Positions 34,732 through 44,286 of a stretch of DNA of 64,000 bases are shown here, piece after piece. A model generated the notes under the pieces. It was given only the letters and a program-made list of their open reading frames with translations. It did not search any database and was not told the origin of the DNA. Origin of the DNA: Arthrobacter sp. M4 (GTDB lineage Bacteria; Actinomycetota; Actinomycetes; Actinomycetales; Micrococcaceae); the NCBI RefSeq assembly GCF_020251205.1, contig NZ_JAIWYX010000013.1, positions 1-64,000 of the forward strand, given 5' to 3'. The position numbers and the translations under genes were made by a program. Position 1 is the first letter of the stretch. Each line of letters begins with the position of its first letter.

Positions 34732-35943
34732 GTGTCGACCTCCGTATTGATCGTTGGTGGCGGCCTCGTCGGCACGTCATCTGCCTACTTTGCTGCCCGG
34801 GAAGGCCTCAACGTCACCCTCCTTGAGCAAAAGCACGTTGGCTACGGCGCCTCCGGACGGAACCCCGGCTTCGTCTGGCTGCACTGCCGGAACCCCGGCT
34901 GGGCGCTGAACATCTCCTTGAAGGGCCGGGCGCTGTACGACCAGCTCCGCCAGGATCTTCCCGTGCCGTTTGAGTTCCGGACCGATGGCGGACTCATCTA
35001 CTTCTACGACGAGCGCCAGGAACAGGTCTTCAAGGAGTTCGTGGCCGCGCGCCAGACCGACGGCCTGGACATGTCCCTCATCGACGGCAAGGAAGTCCGC
35101 TCACTCGTCGGCCCCATCAGGGAAGATGTCGTAGGCGCGAGCTTCTGCTCCAACGACGCCCAGATCAACACCCCTACTGTCGTTGCTGCGCTGGCAGCAG
35201 GTGCCCGAGCTGAAGGCGCGACGCTGCGTGAAGGCATCACCGTTTCCAAACTGATCTTCTCCGGGGAGAGGATCATCGGCGTCGAAACCAACGAAGGCAA
35301 CTTCTTCGCCGACAAAGTAGTCATCGCCTCCGGTGCGTGGACGGAAAAGTTGATGAAGGCCAGCGGACTTGACGTTCCCGTCGGCCGCGAACGCCTGCAG
35401 GTAATGGCCACGAAGCCCCTGCCTCCACAGATAATGCCCGTGGTATATGGGCCCAACGCCACGAAAGCCTACTCGCTCTTCAGGAACCTCCCCAGCTGGG
35501 ACGATGAGCTGTTCCGCAGCCGCATCGAAGAGGAAACCGGATACTCCTTGCTCACCCTCGCTGCCCAGCGGGCCAACGGAGAAATCCTGATCGGATGCCC
35601 GATGGACTACCCGGCGGAAGTAGATCTCTTCCCCAGCTTGGATGGACTCAAGGCTCTGGCAGAAGACATCATTGGCGATTTTCCCGGACTGGCCAAGGTA
35701 GGCATTGACAGGGTGTGGGCAGGCGTTCTTCCGTTCACCTCGGACATGGTGCCCGTCATCGACGAGATTGCCCCCGGCCTCGTGATGGCGGCCGGACACG
35801 TTTTCGGCAACTCCGCCGGGCCGATGACTGGCAAACTCATTAGCCAGCTGCTGACGGGTGCCGAGTCAGAGCTCGACATGACAGAAGTGCGCTGGAACCG
35901 GCAACTGGACCCGGTGATTCCAGGCGCATCAGTCAATTGGTGA
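34732..35943 (+). CDS. FAD-dependent oxidoreductase, DAO family (2)
   Basis: A 403-aa flavoenzyme: STSVLIVGGGLVGTSSAYFA, YGASGRNPGFVWLHCRNPGW, DKVVIASGAWTEKLMKASGL and PGLVMAAGHVFGNSAGPMTG. It starts at GTG directly after the racemase stop, with AAAGGA before it. Together they resemble a racemase/D-amino-acid-oxidase module that oxidises one enantiomer of an amino acid or imino acid. Paralogue of 24488-25711. Confidence 0.85.
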   Translation: MSTSVLIVGGGLVGTSSAYFAAREGLNVTLLEQKHVGYGASGRNPGFVWLHCRNPGWALNISLKGRALYDQLRQDLPVPFEFRTDGGLIYFYDERQEQVFKEFVAARQTDGLDMSLIDGKEVRSLVGPIREDVVGASFCSNDAQINTPTVVAALAAGARAEGATLREGITVSKLIFSGERIIGVETNEGNFFADKVVIASGAWTEKLMKASGLDVPVGRERLQVMATKPLPPQIMPVVYGPNATKAYSLFRNLPSWDDELFRSRIEEETGYSLLTLAAQRANGEILIGCPMDYPAEVDLFPSLDGLKALAEDIIGDFPGLAKVGIDRVWAGVLPFTSDMVPVIDEIAPGLVMAAGHVFGNSAGPMTGKLISQLLTGAESELDMTEVRWNRQLDPVIPGASVNW

Positions 35944-35985
35944 ACTAAACAGCAATTCACGGAGTACCCACGTCCAAGGAGAACC

Positions 35986-36396
35986 ATGAGAGCGCTTCAT
36001 GTCCGGCACCATAGAGTGGTGCTTGGTGACGTTGATTCCGCGGGTGTTGTTTATTTCGCAAGCGTCTTCCGCTGGCATGAGCACAGCTTCTCAGAATGGC
36101 TGGCTGAACGATATGAACCCCTCGGCCGCATCCTGGGCACGGGATCCGGTTTGCCAGTGGTGGCGTCCTCCGCTGAATACCCGGCGGCCATCCACCAGGA
36201 CGACGTCCTCACCCTGCAATCGTGGGCGACAGAGGTCAAACGATCATCGTTCCTCTTTGGGACCACGATGCTGCGTGAAGGCACCTTGACGGCGACAGTC
36301 ACCACGCGGCACGTCTGGACACGACGGAACCCTGACGGGGACTTTAGCTCCACGGAGCTTCCGCCTTCGCTGCGGATGCAGCTGTCTGGCCCCTGA
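35986..36396 (+). CDS. 4-hydroxybenzoyl-CoA-type thioesterase (2)
   Basis: A 136-aa hotdog protein: VVLGDVDSAGVVYFASVFRW with the catalytic Asp, then HEHSFSEWLAERYEPLGRIL, EYPAAIHQDDVLTLQSWATE and SSFLFGTTML. AAGGAG lies about 7 bases before the ATG. Third gene of the racemase/oxidase operon, followed by a clear terminator. Likely hydrolyses a CoA thioester generated by the region's ligase/dehydrogenase steps. Confidence 0.8.
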   Translation: MRALHVRHHRVVLGDVDSAGVVYFASVFRWHEHSFSEWLAERYEPLGRILGTGSGLPVVASSAEYPAAIHQDDVLTLQSWATEVKRSSFLFGTTMLREGTLTATVTTRHVWTRRNPDGDFSSTELPPSLRMQLSGP

Positions 36397-36411
36397 GGTA
36401 GCCATCACCAC

Positions 36412-36445
36412 AAAGCGCCGCCGGCATCCCGGCGGCGCTTTCGTT
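36412..36445 (+). terminator. Intrinsic terminator of the racemase operon
   Basis: A perfect 13-bp stem (AAAGCGCCGCCGG / CCGGCGGCGCTTT) with a 4-base loop, followed by CGTTTTCC. It lies 15 bases after the thioesterase stop. Confidence 0.85.
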
Positions 36446-36869
36446 TTCCCGCGCACGCACTCCACTCAAGCAGCCGAACACCTCAAACCCGGGATTCCAG
36501 GACCACAGACGATCACGACATCCCGTCCCGCACGTCCGGTCCGCGCACGAATTACCCAAAGGCCACCCTGGAACCCACTTTCCCCCGGGCGAACAGACGG
36601 GCCGTGCGGTGGACTGCAGGCCCGGCGTGGCGCACCTGCTGAGCTGTGCTCCGGGAGGAACGCCCATTTCGGAGTGCCTCTTTCGAGAGTTCCTGATCCA
36701 TTGAGCGGAGAAGAATGGAACCACCCCGCCCGCTTGGGCCCGGACCGCCGCCAGCCCAAGTGCGAAACCACTTCGCTGCTCCCTGAAGATGCCCCCTTCC
36801 CAGGCGTCGCAGGGCAGCGCAAAGCCCCGATCCCTCCGGAGAAGGAATCGGGGCCGTGATCGCGATACG
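36446..36869. other. Intergenic region with a GC-rich hairpin, no gene
   Basis: Between convergent operons. It holds a hairpin at 36824-36854 (GCCCCGAT / ATCGGGGC outer arms). Minus-strand frames here have no recognised motif. Confidence 0.4.
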
Positions 36870-36898
36870 ATGCCTGCCCGGACTTCCCGGGCAGGCAT
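36870..36898 (-). terminator. Hairpin after the aldehyde dehydrogenase gene
   Basis: A perfect 12-bp stem (ATGCCTGCCCGG / CCGGGCAGGCAT) with a 5-base loop, 11 bases beyond the aldehyde dehydrogenase stop. No T-run; probable terminator. Confidence 0.6.
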
Positions 36899-36908
36899 CA
36901 GTCAGCAG

Positions 36909-38378
36909 TCACACTCGGGTTTGGCTGATCATCACATGCTTGACTTGGGAGTATTCATCCATGGAGCGCCCTGATAGCTCCTTGCCATAGCCTGATTGGC
37001 CGAAGCCGCCGAACGGCATCTCGGCGACCGTGGTCAAATGGCCGTTGACCCAGACCGTGCCAAAGGAAAGGTCCTTGGTCAGGCGGATTGTCCTGGAGAG
37101 GTCACGGGTCCAGATACTGGCTGACAGACCATAATTCACGTCGTTGGCCAGTCGCAGCATCTCTTCCTCGCTGGCCGCCCGCTGAACCGTGACGACGGGG
37201 CCGAAGACTTCCTTCTGCACCACTTCGTCGTCCTGATTCACGTCCACCAGAACGGTGGGCTCGATGAAGAATCCGGGCCGGTCAACCCTGCTGCCACCGG
37301 TGAGCACCCGTGCGGAGGTTTCACCAGCACGCTCAAGGAAGCCAAGGACGCGCTCCAACTGCCGCTCGGAGACCAACGGTCCCACCTGTGTCTCCGGATC
37401 GGCCGGATCTCCCACGCGCAGGCGCCGGACATTTGCCACGTACTTTTCCATGAATGACTCATAGACAGAATCATGGACGATGACTCGGCAGGCGGCCGTG
37501 CAGTCCTGACCGGTGTTGGTGAATCCTGCCATGGCCAGATATTCGGAGGCGTACTCAACGTCCGAGTCATCGAAAACCAGCACGGGCGCCTTGCCCCCAA
37601 GCTCGAGGTGAACCCGCTTCAGCGTGTTGGAGGCCGCAGCAGCGATCTTCTTCCCCGTGCCTCCGTCTCCCGTCAGGGAGACCATCTCGATCCCCGGGTG
37701 GTCCACGATCGCCGCCCCGGTCATGCCGTCGCCCAAGACGACGTTGAGGACCCCGGCAGGGAGAACAGACGCCGCAAGTTTGGCAAGGACCACAGTGGTG
37801 TAGGGAGTCAATTCCGAGGGTTTGAGTACCACGGTATTCCCTGCCGCAAGTGCAGGACCGATCTTCCAGACCGCCTCCAGCAGCGGGTAGTTCCACGGTG
37901 CAATGAGTCCGACCACCCCCACGGGTTCGCGCAGGACAATGGAGGTCATGCCCCGCTCGTACTCTCCTGCTGCGGTGTTCTCACCGAGCCTGGCCGCACC
38001 GGCATAGAACCGGAGCAGGTCCACGAGCAGGGGAATCTCTTCCCTGGCGTTGGAAATGGGCTTTCCCACATTCCAGCTTTCAAGCTGAGCAAGCTGTTCG
38101 CTGGCCTCGTCGATGCGGTCTGCGAGCCGGTTGAGGTACTCCCCGCGCTCCCGCGGGGTGGTGCGCCGCCATTCTTCGAAGGCGGCCCTGGCCGCCTTCA
38201 CAGCGCGATCGACAGTATCGGAATCTGCCACCGGGGAGCTACCGGTGAGCTCCGCGGTGTTGGGGTCAGTCAATGTAAAGACCCCATGGGACGGTACCCA
38301 TTCCCCACCGATAAAGTGGGCCAGTTCCGGAGTCTCAGCCGGGATATGCGATTGCACTCGCTCTGTTGAGGTCGTCAT
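36909..38378 (-). CDS. NAD(P)+-dependent aldehyde dehydrogenase
   Basis: A 489-aa ALDH-superfamily enzyme: VGLIAPWNYPLLEAVWKIGP, VVLKPSELTPYTTVVLAKLA, HLELGGKAPVLVFDDSDVEY with the general-base Glu, AGFTNTGQDCTAACRVIVHD with the catalytic Cys, and QKEVFGPVVTVQRAASEEEM. The family member type resembles gamma-aminobutyraldehyde and betaine-aldehyde dehydrogenases. It overlaps the GMC oxidoreductase gene by 4 bp, so an alcohol would be oxidised to aldehyde and then acid. Confidence 0.85.
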   Translation of the reverse strand: MTTSTERVQSHIPAETPELAHFIGGEWVPSHGVFTLTDPNTAELTGSSPVADSDTVDRAVKAARAAFEEWRRTTPRERGEYLNRLADRIDEASEQLAQLESWNVGKPISNAREEIPLLVDLLRFYAGAARLGENTAAGEYERGMTSIVLREPVGVVGLIAPWNYPLLEAVWKIGPALAAGNTVVLKPSELTPYTTVVLAKLAASVLPAGVLNVVLGDGMTGAAIVDHPGIEMVSLTGDGGTGKKIAAAASNTLKRVHLELGGKAPVLVFDDSDVEYASEYLAMAGFTNTGQDCTAACRVIVHDSVYESFMEKYVANVRRLRVGDPADPETQVGPLVSERQLERVLGFLERAGETSARVLTGGSRVDRPGFFIEPTVLVDVNQDDEVVQKEVFGPVVTVQRAASEEEMLRLANDVNYGLSASIWTRDLSRTIRLTKDLSFGTVWVNGHLTTVAEMPFGGFGQSGYGKELSGRSMDEYSQVKHVMISQTRV

Positions 38379-39880
38379 GAGTTGTCCTCCTTGATCAGGT
38401 CGGCTGCTTTGGCCCCGATCATGACCACGGTCATGTTCGGGTTGACGCGGACGAGTTCTGGGAACACGGAGGCGTCGGCAATTCGCAGTCCCTCGACCCC
38501 GCGTACCCGCAGCCGCGGGTCAACAACAGCATCAGGATCGTTCAACGAACCCATCTTGCAGGTAGCGCTTGGGTGGTAGACCGTGTTGGAGTAGCGTCGG
38601 GCGTACGCGCCAAGTTCCTCGTCAGTTTGCAGTTCAGGGCCGGGTGCGACTTCCTGGACGATCCAATCCTTAAGCGCCTCGGACTTGGCCAGTTCGCGAG
38701 CCAAGCGGATACCTTCAACGAGCAGGCGTTCATCGCGTCCTTCTTCGTCAGTGAAGTAACGCGGATCAACGATCGGCTTGTCCTTCGGATCCGCCGAGGC
38801 GAGCCGAATCGTTCCCTTGCTCGCAGGCCTTGCGACATTCGGGGCGAAAGTGAACGCAAGGGGAGGGTTGGGCAATTCGTTGAACGGCTCTGAGTGCAGC
38901 CAGTACGTGAAGTGCCCGATCGTGACCTGAATACTGAAATCGCCCTCTTGGAGGACGTCCGCGTAAAGCCCCAGGTCCAGTCCGTTGATACTGTCACCCG
39001 GTTCCTTCGTGGACTCCCAGATGACTGGGGTCTCGATGTGGTCGGACAGGTTGGCACCGACGCCGGGAAGGTCCTGGACCACCTCAACGTCGTGCTGCTT
39101 CAGGTGCTCTGCCGGGCCAATACCGGAAAGCATCAAGAGTTTGGGCGTGTCGATGGCGCCCGTGGAAAGAATGATTTCCCGCGTTGCTTCGAAACGACCC
39201 TTGTTTGTCTCGACCGCCACAGCCCGGCCGTCTTCCACCACTACACGGTGGGCCAGGGTTTCCAGCTGCAGGTATAGGTTCGGCGGGAGTTTGCTCGTGG
39301 GGAAAAGGTAGGCCACTGCCGTTGAGACACGGACGCCGCTGTCCTCGTTGAGGGAAACCCAGGAGATGCCTTGGCGGTAATCGCCCTGGGTGTTGTCGAT
39401 GGTCTCGAAGCCTTGCTCATTTGCCGCGGCGATCCATGCGTTGGACAGTTCGGCTCCCTTGGTCACCGGGTGGACTCGAAGGTCTTCGAAGATCTGGTCG
39501 AAGTAGGGGGCGACGCTGGCTGCGTCCCAGCCCTCCGCGCCGAGTTCGCTCCACCGGTCCATGTCGGCGTCCGGGGCGCGAAGGGCCCAACAATCGTTGT
39601 GGGCACTGCAGCCCCCCAGCATTTTCGCCCGGCTTAGCCGCAGCAGCGAGTTCCCGCGTTCCTGGGGTGCGATGCCGTAGTCGTAGTCGTATTTCGGGTC
39701 CCCGACCAGGCCAAGGGATTCGTTGAGCATTAAGACCTTGGGGTCATTTTCGTTGGCGGGGCCTCCCTCAATGAGACACACGCTGACTTCCGGATCGTTA
39801 GCGAGCCGTTTTGCCAACGTGGCACCGGCCGATCCACCGCCAACAATGACGTAGTCGAAGGTGTTCTTTGCGCTGTTCAT
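38375..39880 (-). CDS. GMC-family oxidoreductase (choline dehydrogenase-like)
   Basis: A 501-aa FAD alcohol dehydrogenase: FDYVIVGGGSAGATLAKRLA, AKMLGGCSAHNDCWALRAPD (GMC signature 1), ILSTGAIDTPKLLMLSGIGP (GMC signature 2), and the C-terminal active-site region NTVYHPSATCKMGS with VRVNPNMTVVMIGAKAADLI. It oxidises a primary alcohol such as an amino-alcohol. The APC permease starts upstream with a 6-bp gap. Confidence 0.85.
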   Translation of the reverse strand: MNSAKNTFDYVIVGGGSAGATLAKRLANDPEVSVCLIEGGPANENDPKVLMLNESLGLVGDPKYDYDYGIAPQERGNSLLRLSRAKMLGGCSAHNDCWALRAPDADMDRWSELGAEGWDAASVAPYFDQIFEDLRVHPVTKGAELSNAWIAAANEQGFETIDNTQGDYRQGISWVSLNEDSGVRVSTAVAYLFPTSKLPPNLYLQLETLAHRVVVEDGRAVAVETNKGRFEATREIILSTGAIDTPKLLMLSGIGPAEHLKQHDVEVVQDLPGVGANLSDHIETPVIWESTKEPGDSINGLDLGLYADVLQEGDFSIQVTIGHFTYWLHSEPFNELPNPPLAFTFAPNVARPASKGTIRLASADPKDKPIVDPRYFTDEEGRDERLLVEGIRLARELAKSEALKDWIVQEVAPGPELQTDEELGAYARRYSNTVYHPSATCKMGSLNDPDAVVDPRLRVRGVEGLRIADASVFPELVRVNPNMTVVMIGAKAADLIKEDNS

Positions 39881-39886
39881 TACTCG

Positions 39887-41344
39887 TTACTGCCTTCCGA
39901 TTCGAGCGTAGACGTGCGGTTTCTTACGACGTAGGACTTCTGCGGTTCCAATGCCGGCGACAAAAATCGCCAGCGAGGAAAGCAGCATGATGCTTGAGAG
40001 CAGATCCGATCCGCCGATAAGTGAGGGAAAGTTATAGATGCCGAGGATGACCATGCCGGTCATAGCCAGGAAGGCCAACAGCGGCGCCCAAAACGATTGC
40101 CAGCCGTTCAAGTTCGACGTGCGGTTTCGCCGGAAATAGACGACGGCGGCGAGGCTGGTAAGCGTCATTGCGACCAGGATCGTGAACGCGGCTGCGCCGG
40201 CGAACCAGGCATAGATTTCCGTGGCGGACAGACCTGCAATGATCAGTACGCCGGTGAGGATGAGGAAGGTGGCGCTGGCGGTCATTGACGCCCGGTAGGG
40301 TGAATTGAACCGCGGATGGGCGTGTCCCAGACCCTTCGGAAGGATGCCGTCGACACCTAGGGAGTAGGTATACCGGGTGGTGACATTCTGGATGGAAAGG
40401 TGCGCCGCCAGGATGCTGGTAATGAGCAGCAGGTTCGCGGCGTCGCTCAGGATCTGCCCGCCAAAGGCGGTGGCTACCTGGAAGAAGACGCCGGCCGGGT
40501 CCTCCGTCGCCTTGGCAACGGCTTGGCTGGTGCCCAGGCCGGTGATCATGGCCCAAGCTGTGATCGCGTAGAAGACACCAATCAGAACGACCGTGATCAT
40601 GGTGGCCCGCGGGATTGTCCGGTCCGGGTCCCGCGTTTCCTCGCGATAGATGGCAGTCGCTTCGAAGCCGGTGAAAAGAGCGATGCCAAACAGCAGCGCA
40701 ATGCCAGGCGAACCGGAGAATAGGGCGGGGAGGGTGAATGGCTCGAGGGAGAATCCCTCTTCGCCGCCGCGGCTCATCACCGCTATGTCAAAGATCGCCA
40801 CGACCAGCACCTCGAGCAGAAGAAGCACTCCGAGGACCTTGGCGCTGACCTCGATTCTGAAATAGGCCAGTGTTCCCACTGCCGCCCAGAACACGAGCGA
40901 AAAGACCCACCAGGGTAGTTCCGGACCGCCATGGGTGACAACAAACTGTTGGACTGCCAGACCGGCGAAACCGTAGAAGCCGACGCCGATTGCGATGTAG
41001 GAGGAAAGAATGAGGAATGACGAACCAAGCCCGACGGACCGGCCGAGCCCTGCCGTGATGTAGGCGTAGAAAGCGCCGGGGTTGGGAACAAACCTTGTCA
41101 GGGCACCGTACCCCGTGGAGAACAGGATCAGAACTGCCATTGTCACGAGGAAGGTGCTCGGGGCCCCGATGCCGTTGCCGGCTGAAATGAGGATGCTGAT
41201 GTAGCCGGCGGTACCGGCCAAAGGGCCAGCAAATGCCAGCGCAGCGAGGACGAGGTCGGCAGTGCCGAGTCGCCCGGTAAGACCCTCGGATGCTTGTATT
41301 TTCCGGTTGGCGCGTTCGCCTTCCGCCAGATCCGTATTAATCAT
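39887..41344 (-). CDS. APC-family amino-acid/amine permease
   Basis: A 485-aa, 12-helix transporter: LVLAALAFAGPLAGTAGYIS, GYGALTRFVPNPGAFYAYIT, GLGRSVGLGSSFLILSSYIA, LFTGFEATAIYREETRDPDR and VTTRYTYSLGVDGILPKGLG. These are typical of amino acid-polyamine-organocation permeases. First gene of the permease/GMC/ALDH operon; it should import the alcohol or amine the operon oxidises. Confidence 0.85.
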   Translation of the reverse strand: MINTDLAEGERANRKIQASEGLTGRLGTADLVLAALAFAGPLAGTAGYISILISAGNGIGAPSTFLVTMAVLILFSTGYGALTRFVPNPGAFYAYITAGLGRSVGLGSSFLILSSYIAIGVGFYGFAGLAVQQFVVTHGGPELPWWVFSLVFWAAVGTLAYFRIEVSAKVLGVLLLLEVLVVAIFDIAVMSRGGEEGFSLEPFTLPALFSGSPGIALLFGIALFTGFEATAIYREETRDPDRTIPRATMITVVLIGVFYAITAWAMITGLGTSQAVAKATEDPAGVFFQVATAFGGQILSDAANLLLITSILAAHLSIQNVTTRYTYSLGVDGILPKGLGHAHPRFNSPYRASMTASATFLILTGVLIIAGLSATEIYAWFAGAAAFTILVAMTLTSLAAVVYFRRNRTSNLNGWQSFWAPLLAFLAMTGMVILGIYNFPSLIGGSDLLSSIMLLSSLAIFVAGIGTAEVLRRKKPHVYARIGRQ

Positions 41345-41661
41345 GAGGACTCCCAGTCATTGATTCTGTGATGGAGTTACCGCAACAACCACTTAGCCGT
41401 ACCGGAATGCGGAACCTCGCCCGAATTCTCTTATGAGTTGAGTTTCTCGGCGGGTGTTGTGGAAGACGATGTAAAGAGACTAGGCCGTGAGCTGCATCGC
41501 ATGAACTGGAAAATCAACCACTTTCGACCGGGCCTTTCATAAGAAATCCGACGACGCCAAACCAAACGAATGCCTGACCGTCAGCTATCGGCGGTTTTTC
41601 GCGTACGGCTAGACGCTGGCTCTTCGATCAGGCTTGCTGATCGTCTCCGCTGGTTATCCCA
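41345..41661. other. Upstream region of the APC permease operon
   Basis: About 315 bp likely containing the operon promoter (minus strand). I found no convincing palindrome or gene. Confidence 0.35.
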
Positions 41662-41935
41662 TTACGACTTGGGGCGGATCACGCTGGAGACACCATCGGT
41701 GATGAGGCTGAAGAACGAGTTTTCGAGGTCGGAAACGACGATTCCGATGGTGAACATGCGCCCGCGCATGCCGCGCGCACGGCCGTGGTGGCGGTAGCTG
41801 AGCTCCTCCATGGAGGCTTGGACGCGGGCGCGCATCGACTCACTGGCGCCGTAGTCGTTGCGGAGGGCTTTGGAGGCGGAGGCAGTCGACACTCCCGTGC
41901 TTGGTCAGGTCCACGATGGTCCTTCTAATCCACAA
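41662..41935 (-). pseudogene. LacI-family regulator, N-terminal remnant
   Basis: On the minus strand TIVDLTKH, a 1-base frameshift, then VSTASASKALRNDYGASESM, RARVQASMEELSYRHHGRAR and MFTIGIVVSDLENSFFSLIT. This is a LacI helix-turn-helix, hinge and the start of the ligand core, ending at a stop at 41662. The remaining 230 or so residues are missing. A third lacI-type gene was evidently lost here, next to the surviving sugar-type locus. Confidence 0.75.
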
Positions 41936-41980
41936 GTGCGATGTCATGATGGCATTCCGCCCAGTCGATGCCGCAGAACA

Positions 41981-42040
41981 CTTCGGTCAATGCAGGTGGT
42001 CCTTCCTTGTCTTCGGTCAATGCAGGTGGTCCTTCCTTGT
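41981..42040. repeat. 30-bp tandem duplication (two copies)
   Basis: The 30-bp unit starting CTTCGGTCAATGCAGG occurs twice head to tail at 41981-42010 and 42011-42040 without mismatch; a third copy begins (CTTCG) and then diverges. Not a CRISPR: no spacers. It lies in degenerate DNA beside the lacI remnant, consistent with slippage. Confidence 0.8.
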
Positions 42041-42245
42041 CTTCGAATGTGGCCTAGGGACCATTGCGACGTGGGGACAGGTGCGACCTAACGGAAGAGC
42101 TCAGGGCTCGACATCTGATTGGCAATCTCATCCCGTGTCAGACGCTGCCGGGGTCGGGTCTTGGCAGAGAACTCCAAGGTTCGCATTGTCGTGGAGACGT
42201 TTGCCGGGAGCTAGGTTCCTGAGGTCAACTTATGTTCCGAAGGTG

Positions 42246-42322
42246 TGAGGGAGCCAGAGGGAAAATCCTTTTCGACGGCTCCGGGCCAAGATAACGGGAA
42301 GACCTCAACTGGCTCCCTCACC
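42246..42322. repeat. Inverted repeat flanking a 51-bp core
   Basis: GTGAGGGAGCCAG at 42246-42258 and its exact complement at 42310-42322 enclose 51 bp. It could be a long stem-loop or the termini of a very small mobile repeat; no target duplication was identified. The 42041-42579 stretch otherwise shows no gene. Confidence 0.45.
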
Positions 42323-42579
42323 TCCCATTAGGTAACGGGGCTTCGCTTGGTCCACCATTCATGCCGCAGGCGGTTCCGAGGACGTGTCTGAATAGAGATG
42401 CGAACAACACCGCGGGCAACAAGGTCGGCCCGCATCGGTCCTACCACGGGAACTTCTCCCCTAGCCTACGATCCGCGGAAAGCGTCGTTAGAGATTGCGC
42501 ACCGAGCGAGGCTTAATGACCGGCGATGGTCCAGAACGTCCGTTCCGCCTAGGCTGGTTCTCCTGCTGCGACCGTCGAA

Positions 42580-42603
42580 CCGGCACGGTAGTGACCGTGC
42601 CGG
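42580..42603 (-). terminator. Hairpin after the sugar permease gene
   Basis: A perfect 10-bp stem (CCGGCACGGT / ACCGTGCCGG) with a 4-base loop, 28 bases beyond the permease stop on the minus strand. It ends the P450-linked minus operon. Confidence 0.65.
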
Positions 42604-42630
42604 CTCGGTTGCGGTGGAGAGTTTGGGTGA

Positions 42631-44082
42631 TCAGCGTCCGAAACGAGAGCGGAAGGAGTTCTCGATCTCCTCAAGGCTGCGTCCGCGTGTCTCCGGCAGG
42701 GCGGCCGCGACGAACCAGATGGCGAAGGCCCCGATCCCCGCGAATAGCCAGAACGTGCCAAAGCCCATTGCCTTGATGAGCGTCGGAAACACAAGAGCGA
42801 TGATCGAGTTCGTGACCCAAAGAGCGAGCATTGTCACGCCTACCATGAGTCCGCGCACTTTGAGGGGGAAGATCTCGGAGAGCAGGACGAAGAGGACGGG
42901 TCCCAGGCCGCCCTGCATGACCCCGATGAATCCGAGGATGAGGACGAGCAACAGCCAGGGCCGGAGCGGGTTGTCTTCGGGGAGGAATATACCGACGCAG
43001 CCGATGAGGATGTGCGCGGTGGTTGTGCCGATGTAGCCGGCGAGCATGAAGGCCCGGCGGGGGTAACGGTTGACGAGGGCCATGGCGACGCCGACGGCAA
43101 CCACCGCCATTACGCCTGAGAGGACATTGAAGGTGAGCGCTGCGTTGCGGGTGAAGCCGGCCTGCTCGAGGACCTGGGTGCCGTAGTACATGACGGAGTT
43201 GACGCCGGTGAGTTGCTGGAAGCAGGCGATGCCGATGCCAATGAGCATCAGGCGGCGCAGCCACGTGACGCGCAGGATGTCGCGGAGGCGGGTGCGGTCT
43301 TCGTGGGCGCGGATGCTTTCGAGGTGCTCGACGACCGCGATCTCGGCGCGTGCGCGCTCGTCGGAGCGGATGGTCTTGAGTACCGCAAGGGCTTCGTCGT
43401 GGCGTCCCCGGCCGGCGAGCCAGCGGGGGCTCTCCGGCATGGTGAGCATGCCCACGAACAGCAAGATTGCAGGGACGACGGCGATGGCGAGCATGTACCG
43501 CCAGACGTGCTCGTTGGAGCCCCAGACGTTTCCGATGATTGCGTTGAGCAGGAACGCGAGGAACTGGCCGACGACGAGCATGAACTCGTTGCGGGAGACG
43601 AGGCCTCCGCGCTTCTCGTGGGGTGCGACCTCGGCGATGTAGGTGGGGACGACGACGGAGGATGCGCCGACGGCGAGGCCGAGGATAAGGCGGGAGGCGA
43701 GAAGGACTTCGAGATTGAACGCGGCGACGCAGCCTGCGGCGCCGATAGTGAAGACCATGGCCATCGCGGTGATGATTCGTTTTCGCCCGATGGCGTCGGC
43801 GGCTCGTCCGCCGATCATGGCGCCGATTGCGGCTCCGGCGAGGAGGAAGAAGGTGATGTAGCCCTCTTGTAGGCTGTCCAGGTGGAAGTAGTCGACCATG
43901 TAGGCCAGTGCTCCGTTGGTCACTCCGGTGTCGTAGCCGAAGAGCAGCCCGCCGATCGTGGCAATGGCGGTGATCCACAAAAGCTTCCGTGTGAACCCTC
44001 CGCTCCCGAGCACAGGCAGCGAGGCCGTGCTCGTGCTGATCCTGGTGCTGCCGGGACTTATCGTTGACGTATTGCGCGTCAT
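42631..44082 (-). CDS. Sugar porter-family MFS transporter
   Basis: A 483-aa, 12-helix permease: ATIGGLLFGYDTGVTNGALA, GAAIGAMIGGRAADAIGRKR, LPETRGRSLEEIENSF at the C-terminus, and PESPRWLAGRGRHDEALAVL after helix 6, all sugar/inositol porter signatures. I choose ATG 44082 with AAAGGAG five bases upstream, over a GTG two codons earlier. It lies downstream of the propeller gene in a LacI-controlled minus operon. It probably imports the same sugar derivative that the P450 locus handles. Confidence 0.85.
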   Translation of the reverse strand: MTRNTSTISPGSTRISTSTASLPVLGSGGFTRKLLWITAIATIGGLLFGYDTGVTNGALAYMVDYFHLDSLQEGYITFFLLAGAAIGAMIGGRAADAIGRKRIITAMAMVFTIGAAGCVAAFNLEVLLASRLILGLAVGASSVVVPTYIAEVAPHEKRGGLVSRNEFMLVVGQFLAFLLNAIIGNVWGSNEHVWRYMLAIAVVPAILLFVGMLTMPESPRWLAGRGRHDEALAVLKTIRSDERARAEIAVVEHLESIRAHEDRTRLRDILRVTWLRRLMLIGIGIACFQQLTGVNSVMYYGTQVLEQAGFTRNAALTFNVLSGVMAVVAVGVAMALVNRYPRRAFMLAGYIGTTTAHILIGCVGIFLPEDNPLRPWLLLVLILGFIGVMQGGLGPVLFVLLSEIFPLKVRGLMVGVTMLALWVTNSIIALVFPTLIKAMGFGTFWLFAGIGAFAIWFVAAALPETRGRSLEEIENSFRSRFGR

Positions 44083-44286
44083 GGACACTCCTTTGTGAGA
44101 TGCGCGCCCCCGCCTTCGGGCCAGGGCGTTCGCGCTGAATTCATTCGTGGCCGACGGGCGCGCTGGCGTGCGCCGCGATTCGGCTTGGGCAACGACGTTG
44201 CGCTGAGGCTGTCGGCAAGAGGTTCTGCGGACGAGCGCAACGAGTGCGAACGCGGAAGATCCGCTGTTCCGGCCTCGTGAGCCGGT

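Noticed and set aside
37473..38369. A 298-aa plus-strand open frame
   Set aside because: Antisense to the aldehyde dehydrogenase, no motif, no ribosome site.
41981..42040. Possible CRISPR array
   Set aside because: Only two adjacent copies with no spacer between them and no cas genes.
42671..43978. A 435-aa minus-strand open frame rich in Arg and His
   Set aside because: It is an alternate frame of the sugar permease gene; high-GC codon bias opens such shadows and it has no family motif.
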